In this document: in pieces, positions 7,966-16,138 of the stretch | Position numbering within the stretch: the stretch's first letter is position 1 | Layout: each line of letters starts with the position of its first letter | Assembly: GCF_020181355.1 (NCBI RefSeq) | Contig: NZ_CP084004.1 | Location: 682,001-746,000, forward strand | Origin: Collinsella aerofaciens | GTDB taxonomy: Bacteria; Actinomycetota; Coriobacteriia; Coriobacteriales; Coriobacteriaceae | DNA: 64,000 bases | Direction: 5' to 3' | The notes under the pieces: model-generated | The model's input: the letters and a program-made list of their open reading frames with translations, nothing else | Told to the model about the DNA's origin: nothing | The model's database searches: none | Position numbers and translations under genes: made by a program

Positions 7966-8844
7966 ATGCTTTCAGACACCGCCGCACCCGCAGAGGAGCT
8001 TCAGGACAAACTCGCAGCACTCGAGCAGCTGCTTTTGGCATACGGACGCGTCGCCATCGGCTTTTCCGGTGGTGTCGACAGCAGCTTTTTGGCCGCGGTC
8101 TGCGCCCGCATCATGCCTACCAATACCCTCCTCGTCCATCTCACCACGCCGCTCATCGGCACGCCCGAACAGACTTCGTTTGAGCAGTCCGTTGATGGGC
8201 AAGCTGATGAAGGGGCGCATTTTAAGCTCCCCGTGCTCAATCTTTCGGTCGATCAGCTGCAGCTCCCCCAGGTAGCCTGTAACGATGCCAATCGCTGCTA
8301 CCACTGCAAGCACGCCGGCTTTACCGCCATCGTCAACCACGCCAAGTCGCTCGGCTTTCCCACCGTCATCGATGGCAGCAATGCAAGTGATCGCGGCGAC
8401 TACCGCCCTGGTATGCGCGCGGCAAAAGAGCTCGGCGTACGCTCCCCTCTCATGGAGGTCGGCTTTACCAAGGACGAAGAGCGCGAGCTGCTGCGCGCAT
8501 GGGGCTATCCCGTTTGGAACCTGCCGGCGGGAGCATGTCTTGCCACGCGCGTTCCCACGGGCGAGGAGCTTACGCGCGAGAAGGTCGATTTAATCCGCGC
8601 CTGCGAGGATTACCTGCACGATCTTGATCTGGCACAGGTACGCGCGCGCTTGATCGGCGGCTGCATGCATATCGAGGCCGCACCCGCAGATGTTGCCAAG
8701 ATTGCCGCCCTCGGCGGTGCCGCCATCGACGACAAGGGCAAGACCCCGCTGCCCGCCGTTATCGAGTCCGCGCTGCGCGAGCTGGGCTGCGACCATATCT
8801 CCCCCGAGGTCACCCCCTACATCCACGGCAACATGAACCAGTAG
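7966..8844 (+). CDS. larE: LarE-family ATP-dependent sulfur transferase (three-cysteine type)
   Basis: A 292-residue PP-loop protein. SGGVDS (34-39) is the ATP-pyrophosphatase P-loop. LarE adenylates the nicotinic-acid-derived precursor of the nickel-pincer nucleotide cofactor and donates sulfur to it. GACLATR at 189-195 holds Cys191, equivalent to the sacrificial cysteine of the lactobacillar enzyme. Two further cysteines occur as RCYHCK (Cys111, Cys114). Homologues with three such cysteines are reported to carry a [4Fe-4S] cluster that lets sulfur transfer be catalytic. No larA, larB or larC lies in this window, so the partner genes are elsewhere or the protein serves another thiolation. 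The ATG at 7966 follows AAGGAA and a good promoter. Confidence 0.9.
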   Translation: MLSDTAAPAEELQDKLAALEQLLLAYGRVAIGFSGGVDSSFLAAVCARIMPTNTLLVHLTTPLIGTPEQTSFEQSVDGQADEGAHFKLPVLNLSVDQLQLPQVACNDANRCYHCKHAGFTAIVNHAKSLGFPTVIDGSNASDRGDYRPGMRAAKELGVRSPLMEVGFTKDEERELLRAWGYPVWNLPAGACLATRVPTGEELTREKVDLIRACEDYLHDLDLAQVRARLIGGCMHIEAAPADVAKIAALGGAAIDDKGKTPLPAVIESALRELGCDHISPEVTPYIHGNMNQ

Positions 8845-8856
8845 CGCATCCCGATA

Positions 8857-8923
8857 AGTTGCGGTGGAATAGTTCCTGTCTTACGGCCTATCGGACCCAA
8901 ACAAGAACTATTCCACCGCAACT
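8857..8923. repeat. Long hairpin downstream of larE
   Basis: A perfect 19-bp inverted repeat (8857-8875 with 8905-8923; arm begins AGTTGCGGTGGAATAG) surrounds a 29-base loop. The arm is AT/GC mixed and lacks a trailing T-run, so it looks more like a REP-type palindrome than a simple terminator. Confidence 0.75.
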
Positions 8924-9004
8924 GTGTTTGGCAAGCATGGACCCGCGAAGAAAGAAGCATTTTATTATTGGGCGCGTTTGTCCGGGCAAACGCGCAGCGA
9001 CGCG

Positions 9005-9871
9005 CTAGGCGAACATCTTGACGCTCATGTCGACGGGATTCGCTGTGAAGCAGGACGTGGTCACGAGGCCATCAACGCCGGTCGACGCGTACTCGGCCGC
9101 GTTGTCGGGACGAATCCCGCCCGCTGCAACCAAGGCCACATGAGGATCGATTCCATGTAGCTCCTCGACAAGCGGCCCAAGCTCAGCGACCGGCACTTTG
9201 TCGAACTGAATACCGTCGACGCCCGCCCTCACCAGCCTGCGAGCGTCATCGGCACCCGCCTCGACAAACAGCTTTTTCTCGATGCAGCGCCGGCGAACCC
9301 GAGGCAGAAGCTCAATAAGCGCATCGAGTCCCGTTGCTCCAGAAGGCGCTGTCATAAACCTGGTATGGTTGTCGAACACCAATACGGTCTCGGAAAGGCC
9401 CATGCGATGTGGAAACGCTCCGCCCGCAACGACCGCCTTGGTCAGCAGATCCCTATTGCCCGGCGTGCTCTTTCGCGTCGTCAGCACCTCGCACATGGGA
9501 TTGGCAGCATGCGCGGCGTCGACCATTTTGCGCGTCTTGGTTGCCACAGCCGAGTAGTGGTCGAACATATTTAGGCCGACTTTCCATAGCAGATGCAAAT
9601 TGGCGGCCGAACCGCATACACGCATAAAAGATCGCCCGGCTTCAACCTTTGTTCCCGAGGGCTCAAACCACTCGACCGTCAGGTTCAGCATAGTTGCCAT
9701 ACGCACAACCTCCTCCGTGCAACAAAGCACGCAGTTCTCGCGCGTGTAATACTCCATCGCACCGAGCGCCTCACCGATTCCCAGGATATGCGTCGTAAGA
9801 TCGATATAGGGGACATCCTCGGCGATAAGCTCCTCAAGCCGCGCGTCGCTTATACGGATAATGTCGGGCAT
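9005..9871 (-). CDS. modD: ModD-like protein (quinolinate phosphoribosyltransferase homologue)
   Basis: A 288-residue protein of the nicotinate/quinolinate phosphoribosyltransferase fold, closest in pattern to ModD. Recognisable features are the N-terminal open-face domain with DVPYIDLTTHILGI (about 19-32), TRKxxPGNRDLLTKAVVAGGAFPHR (about 131-155), and the barrel end VALVAAGGIRPDNAAEYASTGVDGLVTTS. ModD genes are usually linked to molybdate transport (mod) genes and their reaction is unsettled. Here no mod or nadA/nadB gene is adjacent, so a role as NadC cannot be formally excluded. The ATG at 9871 follows AGAAGG. It is divergent from the nuclease gene. Confidence 0.82.
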   Translation of the reverse strand: MPDIIRISDARLEELIAEDVPYIDLTTHILGIGEALGAMEYYTRENCVLCCTEEVVRMATMLNLTVEWFEPSGTKVEAGRSFMRVCGSAANLHLLWKVGLNMFDHYSAVATKTRKMVDAAHAANPMCEVLTTRKSTPGNRDLLTKAVVAGGAFPHRMGLSETVLVFDNHTRFMTAPSGATGLDALIELLPRVRRRCIEKKLFVEAGADDARRLVRAGVDGIQFDKVPVAELGPLVEELHGIDPHVALVAAGGIRPDNAAEYASTGVDGLVTTSCFTANPVDMSVKMFA

Positions 9872-10046
9872 GGGGCCTTCTCTCTGTCATTGTTCTCGAC
9901 GAAGAATAGCGTATCGCTTTCCCAGCCTATACGGTACAACCTCATCAGCAGCGTTTGTCCCGCATCTTACGTATTCTGCCGAGCAAACGTCCTGCGGCGT
10001 CTCCTGCTAGACTGGTAGATTCCCAACCGTCTAGCCAGGAGCCTCA

Positions 10047-11012
10047 ATGTCGCGCAAGTCCGCCTACAAGCAAGTCCTTTCCATCGGCACCGCCGTGGTG
10101 CTGGGGTTTGCGCTGTTTACGGGATCGCTCGACGGAGCTCCCAAGCTGCTGTCACCGCAAAGCGATGAACAGGCGGTAGCTCTGGCCGAGAAGCAAAACG
10201 AGAGTCCCAAGCGCACCGGCAACGAGGCAGACCTGGTCGCCCGGCTCGAATCGGGAACAGCCAGCTCCGAGGACTCCGGCGATGGCTCCGAATCCGCCGC
10301 ACCCGACACCGGTGACGCCGCTTCCGAGGACAGCTCCACCACCCCCATCGACGAGGTCGAAAACCCCGACCTTAACCGCGCCCGCGGCGTATACCTCAGC
10401 AGCATTCCCGACTACGCCGGCAACCCCTACGTTGCCCTTCGCGCCGACAGCACGCACCCGCTCGGCACGCCATCATTCACACTCGATGAATACGATCGCG
10501 CCACCGAAGAGGGCTGCTTTAAGAAATTCTCCAAGCTCGACAGCCTGGGCCGTACTCGCAAGGCGCTCGCCTGCGTAGGCCCCGAGTCGCTCGGACAGGG
10601 AAAACGCGGCGATATCTCGCGCATCCATCCTGCCGGTTGGCACCAGCAGCGCTACGACTTTATTCCGGGCCAGAGCCTCTACAATCGCTGCCACCTTATC
10701 GCCTGGTCGCTCTGCGGCGAAAACGCCAACCGCAAAAATCTCCTCACCGGCACGCGCTATCTCAACGAGACGGGCATGCTACCGTTTGAGGAGCAGATTC
10801 TTAACTACATCCACGACACGGGCAACCATGTTCTCTACCGCGTCACGCCCATGTACAACGAAGAGGAACTTGTCTGCCGTGGCGTGCGCCTTGAGGCGCA
10901 ATCGATCGAGGACCACGGCAAGACCCTCTGCTTCCACGTGTACTGCTACAACCTGCAGCCGCATGTGCAGATCGACTACGCCACCGGCCGCAACCAGGCA
11001 TCTGGCGACTAG
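10047..11012 (+). CDS. Secreted DNA/RNA non-specific endonuclease (EndA type)
   Basis: A 321-residue protein with an N-terminal membrane or signal segment (about 10-28), a Ser/Glu/Asp-rich linker (about 38-110) and a C-terminal nuclease domain. The beta-beta-alpha-metal core reads YNRCHLIAWSL (about 212-222, His as general base), followed by GENANRKNLLTGTRYLN (about 224-240), the pattern of streptococcal EndA-like nucleases. It probably degrades extracellular nucleic acid at the cell surface. The usual DRGH motif is NRCH here, as in several EndA relatives. The ATG at 10047 is preceded by CAGGAG, and a small inverted repeat (CTAGAC...GTCTAG) overlaps the leader. It converges on the EF-G-like gene. 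Confidence 0.88.
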   Translation: MSRKSAYKQVLSIGTAVVLGFALFTGSLDGAPKLLSPQSDEQAVALAEKQNESPKRTGNEADLVARLESGTASSEDSGDGSESAAPDTGDAASEDSSTTPIDEVENPDLNRARGVYLSSIPDYAGNPYVALRADSTHPLGTPSFTLDEYDRATEEGCFKKFSKLDSLGRTRKALACVGPESLGQGKRGDISRIHPAGWHQQRYDFIPGQSLYNRCHLIAWSLCGENANRKNLLTGTRYLNETGMLPFEEQILNYIHDTGNHVLYRVTPMYNEEELVCRGVRLEAQSIEDHGKTLCFHVYCYNLQPHVQIDYATGRNQASGD

Positions 11013-11080
11013 TACCGACAGCGCCGCCCGTAACCCAAAAAAATGATCCGTTTTCCTCCGTCCCCAAGGGATCAAAAAGA

Positions 11081-11104
11081 GCCGCCCCGGTTACCCAGGG
11101 CGGC
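11081..11104. terminator. Terminator between nuclease and EF-G-like genes
   Basis: GCCGCCC (11081-11087) pairs with GGGCGGC (11098-11104). On the minus strand it is followed by CTCTTTTTG, so it mainly serves the EF-G-like gene. Confidence 0.7.
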
Positions 11105-11142
11105 CCTTGCATCGGCATGCATGTTGCAGGCAAAACCACGCG

Positions 11143-13218
11143 TTACTTGGCGCGGCCCTCCTCATAGCGCTCGACCAGCTTGGCCTGAACGTCATAAGGC
11201 ACCTGCTCATAGCCTGCGGGCTTCATGGTAAAGTCACCCGTGCCGCGCGTGATAGAGCGCAGGCGCGTCGAGTAATCCGTCAGCTCGGCCAGCGGCGCCT
11301 GGGCAATAACCACGGTATCGCCGCGCTCATCGGTCTCCATGCCCGTCACGCGACCGCGCGATGCCGAGATGTCGCCCATCACGGCGCCGGCGTAGCTCTC
11401 GGGGATAGTCACCGTGATTTCCTCGATGGGCTCCAGCACCACCGGGTCGGCATCGGCGCATGCCTTGCGCAGGCCGATGCGAGCCGCCGCGCGGAACGCC
11501 ATCTCGTTGGAGTCGACGCTGTGATACGAGCCGTCGTACACAGCAACGCGAATGCCCGTGAGCGGATAGCCGGCAATGATGCCGTCCTTCATGGTCTCCT
11601 GGACGCCCTTGTCCACGGCGGGGATCAGCGATCGCGGAATGCGGCCGCCCACGACCTCGTCCACAAACTCATAGCCGTCGCTCGTGCCGTCGGGCCCAAT
11701 GAGCGGCTCCACGCGCAGCCAGCAGTCGCCGTACTGACCGGCGCCGCCGGTCTGCTTCTTATGGCGGCCCTGGGCACTTGCCGTACGGCGAATGGTCTCG
11801 CGATACGGAATGCGGATCGGCACGCTCTTGGCCACGACTTTGGTGCGATCCTCCAAACGGTTGAGCAGCACCGAAACCTGCGCCTCACCCACCGCCGAAA
11901 TGATGGTCTGGCCAGTCTCCTCGTCACGATCGATGCTCATGGTCGGATCAGCCTTGCACGCCTTCTCGATAAACGTATAGAGCTTCTCTTCGTCGCCACG
12001 GTTCTCGGCCTCGATGGCAATGCGGTACTGCGAGTTGGGGAACTTAAACGCCGCCGCCTCGACCTTACCGGTAATGGAGAGTGTGTCACCCGTCTCGGCA
12101 GCCAGCTTGGGCGCCACGATGATGTCACCGGCATAGGCGTGACCGACCTCGGTCATGTCACGGCCGCACATCACATACAGGTGGGCCAGACGATCGCTCT
12201 TGCGGGTACGCGCGTTGATCAGCTCAAGACCCGGCTCAAGCGTACCCGTCAGCACCTTGATAAAGCTGATGCGACCCTGCTGCGGATCGGCCAACGTCTT
12301 AAACACAAACGCCACCGGACGATCATCGTCGCTCGAAATCTTGAGCGAATCGCCGTCGATGAGCGGCATCTCGCCGTAGTCCGTCGGCGCCGGGAAGTAT
12401 GTGGCAATGTCGTCCATCAGCGAGTTGACGCCCTGCTCCTTAATGCAATCGCCCGCAAAGACCGGCACAAAGATGCGCTCGGCAATCGCCTTCGACAGCA
12501 AGCCCTCAAGCTCCTCCTGCGTCAGCGTCTCCTCGCCTTCCAAGTACTTCATCATCAGCTCATCGTCAGCCTCGGCCACCAGCTCGCACAGATGGTCATG
12601 GGCTTCCTCGGCCTGGGCACGATACTCCTCGGGAATCTCCGACTCAACGGCTTCGGTGCCGTTGCAATGGCGCGCCTTCATGCGCACCAGGTCGATGATG
12701 CCGTCAAAGTCCTCGCCCTCGCCCCAGGGAAGGGTCACGGCGCCCAGGCGCGTGCCAAAGCGCTCTTGCAGCAGGTCCATCGTGGTCGCAAAGCTGGCCT
12801 CGGAGCGCGACAGGCGGTTTACGAACACCGCACGCGCCAGGCGCAGGTCCTCGGCGGCATACCAGAGCTTAACCGTCGTAGGCTGCGGGCCGGCCTCGGC
12901 GTCGACCACAAACAGAGCCGTCTCGCAGACGCTCATCGCGGCAAAGGCGTCGCCGATAAAATCGGGGTAGCACGGGGCATCGAGCACATTGATGCGCGCG
13001 CCCTTCCAGTCGATCGGCGCGATGGTCGTCGAGATGGAAAATGCACGCTTGACCTCTTCGGGGTCATAGTCGAGCGTGGGCTTGGTGCCGTCGTGGCCGC
13101 CCAGGCGGGCGGTCTTGCCGGAAAGGTGGAGCATGGCCTCGGCGAGTGAAGTCTTGCCCACCCCGCCTTGGCCTACGAGCACCACGTTCCTTACATTGCC
13201 GGTCTTGGGAGCACCCAT
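11143..13218 (-). CDS. Elongation factor G-like GTPase (EF-G2/FusA2 type paralogue)
   Basis: A 691-residue protein with the five-domain layout of EF-G: G domain (about 8-270), beta-barrel domain II, and domains III-V including a domain IV with GRHKKQTGGAGQYGD. The P-loop GQGGVGKT (16-23) is intact. Other G motifs differ from classical EF-G: DTPGH is DAPCY (80-84), removing the catalytic His, and NKxD is NRLS (134-137). The same kind of divergence marks EF-G2 paralogues, which do not replace EF-G in translocation and whose role is unclear. A canonical EF-G presumably lies elsewhere with the str operon. The ATG at 13218 follows an excellent AAGGAGGT; an upstream in-frame extension is rejected on that basis. 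Confidence 0.88.
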   Translation of the reverse strand: MGAPKTGNVRNVVLVGQGGVGKTSLAEAMLHLSGKTARLGGHDGTKPTLDYDPEEVKRAFSISTTIAPIDWKGARINVLDAPCYPDFIGDAFAAMSVCETALFVVDAEAGPQPTTVKLWYAAEDLRLARAVFVNRLSRSEASFATTMDLLQERFGTRLGAVTLPWGEGEDFDGIIDLVRMKARHCNGTEAVESEIPEEYRAQAEEAHDHLCELVAEADDELMMKYLEGEETLTQEELEGLLSKAIAERIFVPVFAGDCIKEQGVNSLMDDIATYFPAPTDYGEMPLIDGDSLKISSDDDRPVAFVFKTLADPQQGRISFIKVLTGTLEPGLELINARTRKSDRLAHLYVMCGRDMTEVGHAYAGDIIVAPKLAAETGDTLSITGKVEAAAFKFPNSQYRIAIEAENRGDEEKLYTFIEKACKADPTMSIDRDEETGQTIISAVGEAQVSVLLNRLEDRTKVVAKSVPIRIPYRETIRRTASAQGRHKKQTGGAGQYGDCWLRVEPLIGPDGTSDGYEFVDEVVGGRIPRSLIPAVDKGVQETMKDGIIAGYPLTGIRVAVYDGSYHSVDSNEMAFRAAARIGLRKACADADPVVLEPIEEITVTIPESYAGAVMGDISASRGRVTGMETDERGDTVVIAQAPLAELTDYSTRLRSITRGTGDFTMKPAGYEQVPYDVQAKLVERYEEGRAK

Positions 13219-13528
13219 GATGACCTCCTTGCAGGGCCGCGCGCAATGCGCGACGCCAACGGGGAGAGTTCGCGGTCGGTGCCATCCCGGGAGCAGCATG
13301 GTCGGCAGCCGAGCCGACTCACCCTCCAAATGTCCTATGCCACCACCCTACCCTCACGGGCGGCTGTCCATGCATACCTTTCGGCGCACGTATGAATACA
13401 GGCGGCGAGAGGAAGAGACAAGCTTGTGAGGCGATTATTGAACCCCGTCGATGCAAACAAAAAGCCGCCACAGACCGTAAGACCTGCGGCGGCTTCGCCT
13501 CAATTAATAGTTGAGTAAATGCTTGAGC
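13219..13528. other. Intergenic region upstream of EF-G-like gene
   Basis: About 310 bases without a supported gene. It holds the leader and ribosome-binding site of the EF-G-like gene and the terminator of the ABC operon (13460-13495). No other structure was recognised. Confidence 0.6.
13460..13495 (-). terminator. Terminator of the amino acid ABC operon
   Basis: AAGCCGCC...GGCGGCTT stem; on the minus strand it ends in CTTTTTGT, as expected for an intrinsic terminator after the ATPase gene. Confidence 0.75.
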
Positions 13529-14293
13529 CTACCCCTCGATACGGCTCAAGAACTCACGGGTACGTTGCTCTCGCGGGTGATCGATAACCTGCTCGGCCGG
13601 ACCCTCCTCGACAATGCGGCCTCCGTCCATAAAGACCACGCGATCGGCAACATCGCGCGCAAACTGCATCGCATGGGTCACGATCACCATCGTCATATTC
13701 TGCGCCGCCAGGTCTTTAATGACACGCAGCACCTCGGCCGTTAGCTCGGGATCGAGCGCCGAGGTCGGCTCGTCAAAGAATAAGATTTCCGGATCGAGCG
13801 CCAGGGCGCGGGCGATACTCACACGCTGTTGCTGACCGCCCGAAAGCTCACACGGCACCTTGTTCTCGTTGCCCGTCAGCCCCATTTGTGCAATCAGCTC
13901 GTGAGCGCGGGCTTCCGCCTGCTCGCGCGGACGCTTAAGCACGCGAATCGGCGCATCGGTGATGTTTTTCATCACCGTATAGTGCGGGAACAGGTTGTAA
14001 TTTTGGAACACCAGGCCGAATCGCGAGCGCGCCTGCTTGGGCACATCGCCCTTCGCATAGACCGCGCCCGAACCCGCATCCGTCGCAACGGCAAGGTCGC
14101 CAAACGAGAGCGAGCCTCCGTCGAGTGACTCGAGCAGCGTGGCACACCGCAGCAGCGTGGACTTGCCGCCACCCGAAGGCCCGATAATCGCCACGACCTC
14201 GCCACGCTTCACCTCAAGCGAGATATCCTTGAGCACCTCATTGCCGCCAAACGCCTTACGCGCGTTCGATATATTCATTACCGAATTAATCAT
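13529..14293 (-). CDS. Polar amino acid ABC transporter, ATP-binding subunit
   Basis: A 254-residue ABC ATPase of the GlnQ/HisP class. Walker A is GPSGGGKST (about 38-46), the signature is LSGGQQQRV (about 149-157), Walker B is ILFFDEPTSAL (about 170-180), and the switch His lies in VIVTHAMQF. It powers uptake through the permease encoded just upstream. Its start codon overlaps the permease stop by 8 bp, indicating translational coupling. One unusual point is a short insertion (about 70-85, with GAVYAKGDVPKQ) between Walker A and the Q-loop. It is the last gene of a three-gene operon ending in a terminator at 13460-13495. Confidence 0.95.
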   Translation of the reverse strand: MINSVMNISNARKAFGGNEVLKDISLEVKRGEVVAIIGPSGGGKSTLLRCATLLESLDGGSLSFGDLAVATDAGSGAVYAKGDVPKQARSRFGLVFQNYNLFPHYTVMKNITDAPIRVLKRPREQAEARAHELIAQMGLTGNENKVPCELSGGQQQRVSIARALALDPEILFFDEPTSALDPELTAEVLRVIKDLAAQNMTMVIVTHAMQFARDVADRVVFMDGGRIVEEGPAEQVIDHPREQRTREFLSRIEG

Positions 14294-14939
14294 GGTAGTA
14301 ATCCAATTTTTTCTCGGCGGCGCCCAGCAGCATCTCGACGACGAAATTAAAGACCCAGTAAATCAGCGCCGCGATCGCAAACGGCACCATGCTCACCTGC
14401 GAGGCGACCAGCGCCTTGGCCGTCGAGAACATCTCACCCACGCCAATGGCAAACGCCAGCGACGTGTCCTTGACCAGCGTGATGATCTCGTTGCCCATCG
14501 CCGGCAGAATACGCTTGGCGACCTGCGGCATCACGATATACAGAAACGTCTGCACGCGCGAATAGCCCAGCACCTCGGCAGCCTCGTATTGACCGCGCGG
14601 AATGGACTGCAAGCCCGAGCGATAGATCTCGGCAAAGTAACCGGCGTAGTTGATGATGAACGCCACGACGCACGCCGTCCACTTGGAATCGGGCGTGAGC
14701 GAAATGCCAAACACGTAGTACGGGGCAAAGTAGATGGCAAACATCTGCAGCATGAGCGGCGTACCGCGCATGACCGAAATGTAGATGCGCGCAATCCAGC
14801 GAAGCGGCGCGATTTTGCTCATGCGCATAAACGCCACGGGGATTCCCAGCGGAATCGACCCCAGCAGTGTCAGCACAAACAACTGCAAACTGACCAAGAA
14901 TCCCTGGCCAAGCATCTGCATCATGACCTGAATAGACAT
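14286..14939 (-). CDS. Polar amino acid ABC transporter, permease subunit
   Basis: A 217-residue inner-membrane permease of the HisMQ/GlnP family with about five membrane spans. The EAA-loop region reads EAAEVLGYSRVQTFLYIVMPQVAKRILPAMGNE (roughly 125-157; only part is diagnostic), which contacts the ATPase. The ATG at 14939 shares a base with the stop of the binding-protein gene (TAATG), so translation is coupled; an upstream TTG at 14954 is less likely. It sits between the binding protein and ATPase genes in one operon. Confidence 0.95.
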   Translation of the reverse strand: MSIQVMMQMLGQGFLVSLQLFVLTLLGSIPLGIPVAFMRMSKIAPLRWIARIYISVMRGTPLMLQMFAIYFAPYYVFGISLTPDSKWTACVVAFIINYAGYFAEIYRSGLQSIPRGQYEAAEVLGYSRVQTFLYIVMPQVAKRILPAMGNEIITLVKDTSLAFAIGVGEMFSTAKALVASQVSMVPFAIAALIYWVFNFVVEMLLGAAEKKLDYYHD

Positions 14940-15799
14940 TACTTGAGCACCCAATTATCGAAAGATAGACCATAGCTTGAATACTTGTCGCAGAGATCCT
15001 TAACCGTACCGTAATCGTAGAGTGCCTTGAGCGACTCGGTCACGGCGTCGGCCGACTTGGTGTCGCCCTTCTTAAAGCCGACGGCGTAGTGCTCGCTGGA
15101 CAGCGGCTCATCAAGCTGCGTATAAGCATCGGGCTTGGCGGCAAGCTGATACTGGGCAATCGAAAAGTCGCAAGCCACGGCATCGACCGCGCCGCTCTCG
15201 AGCTGCATAAACGCCGTGTTGTACTCACCGATGGTGTCGAGCGTGGCAAACGTCGCCGCCAGATCCTTCTGGTCACCCTCAAGCACATCCTGCGCAGCGG
15301 AATCGGTCTGGGTAATCACGGTCTTGCCGGCAAGATCGTCCCAGCTCTTGATGCCTGCATCCTTCTTTACCACCAGCACCTGCTCGTTGAGCATGTACGG
15401 CTCGGAGAACGTGTAGTCGTCCTCACGGCCCTCCATGGTAAAGCCATTCCAGATGCAGTTGATGGCGCCCGAGTTAAGCAGCGTATCCTTGGCATCCCAG
15501 TCGATGGCCTCGTATTTGACCTCCCAGCCCTGCTTATCGGCAACAGCCTTGGCCAGATCGAGATCAAAGCCGGTGTACTCGCCATCGTCGCCCACAAAGC
15601 CGTACGGAGGATAGGACTTATCAAAGCCCACCACGAGCTTCTTGGACTCCGCAGCGCCCTTCACATCCTTGGCCGCGGCAGAGCCAGCAGCGGAGCCCTT
15701 GCCGGCACCACCGCCGCAACCGACAAGACCAAGGCCAAGCACCGTAGCGAGCGAGCCGGCTAGACCAACAAACTGACGACGAGACATATCGGTGTTCAT
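14939..15799 (-). CDS. Polar amino acid ABC transporter, substrate-binding lipoprotein
   Basis: A 286-residue extracellular solute-binding protein (family 3). The N-terminus has SRRQFVGLAG, a twin-arginine-like motif, followed by a hydrophobic stretch and the lipobox LVGCGG, so it is probably a lipid-anchored protein. The mature part opens with the family pattern VGFDKSYPPYGFVGDDGEYTGFD and contains DWDAKDTLLNSGAINCIWNGFT. The ligand is probably a polar amino acid; cystine- and glutamine-binding relatives share this pattern, and I cannot decide between them. I prefer the ATG at 15799, preceded by AAGGGGGG, over a GTG at 15820. It is the first gene of the operon, with a promoter and palindrome upstream. 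Confidence 0.93.
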   Translation of the reverse strand: MNTDMSRRQFVGLAGSLATVLGLGLVGCGGGAGKGSAAGSAAAKDVKGAAESKKLVVGFDKSYPPYGFVGDDGEYTGFDLDLAKAVADKQGWEVKYEAIDWDAKDTLLNSGAINCIWNGFTMEGREDDYTFSEPYMLNEQVLVVKKDAGIKSWDDLAGKTVITQTDSAAQDVLEGDQKDLAATFATLDTIGEYNTAFMQLESGAVDAVACDFSIAQYQLAAKPDAYTQLDEPLSSEHYAVGFKKGDTKSADAVTESLKALYDYGTVKDLCDKYSSYGLSFDNWVLK

Positions 15800-15817
15800 G
15801 GTATCCCCCCTTGATGG

Positions 15818-15837
15818 CACTTTAGTTAAGTAAAGTG
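15818..15837. promoter_or_regulatory. Candidate operator of the ABC operon
   Basis: CACTTTAGTTAAGTAAAGTG is a 7+7 inverted repeat around GTTAAG. It lies between the predicted promoter and the first start codon, and a further CACTTTAGTGAG half-site lies at 15862-15873. A repressor site is plausible. Confidence 0.5.
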
Positions 15838-15855
15838 AGTCGTGTAACGTCCAGA

Positions 15856-15884
15856 ATCATACACTTTAGTGAGATGGAGTACAA
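15856..15884 (-). promoter_or_regulatory. Predicted sigma-70-type promoter of the ABC operon
   Basis: On the minus strand TTGTAC (15884-15879), a 17-bp spacer and TATGAT (15861-15856) form a good promoter about 57 bp upstream of the binding-protein start codon. Confidence 0.6.
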
Positions 15885-15890
15885 GGGAGG

Positions 15891-16031
15891 GTTTGCCCGC
15901 CGGGTGCCGGGGCAGGGGTTAAGTTTGCTGCTCTACAGTCCTGCTCGCGACGGAGAGCACATTAAGTGCTCTCCTGTTCGTGCGGAACTCGCGACAAACT
16001 TAACCCCTGCCCCGGCACCCGGCGGGCAAAC
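15891..16031. repeat. 141-bp REPIN-like palindromic element
   Basis: Perfect 37-bp inverted repeats at 15891-15927 and 15995-16031 (outer end GTTTGCCCGCCGGGTGCC) enclose a 67-bp centre that itself contains GGAGAGCAC-attaa-GTGCTCTCC. It occupies much of the 339-bp gap between the ABC operon and rlmD. The architecture of two inverted palindromic ends around a variable centre matches REPIN or MITE-type elements; no transposase is present. Confidence 0.85.
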
Positions 16032-16138
16032 GTCGTTGGGTTTATCACTGACATGAAGTGGGCGCTTGCATATCGTCCGCTAGCTTGGCACGATACAATG
16101 CTTTCAGATTTCAATTTGTAAATTAGTGGGGTTAATTC

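Noticed and set aside
11107-13149. 680-codon open frame opposite the EF-G-like gene
   Set aside because: Composition is typical of antisense frames in high-GC DNA, with no recognisable domain and no ribosome-binding site. The opposite strand has a clear EF-G family gene.
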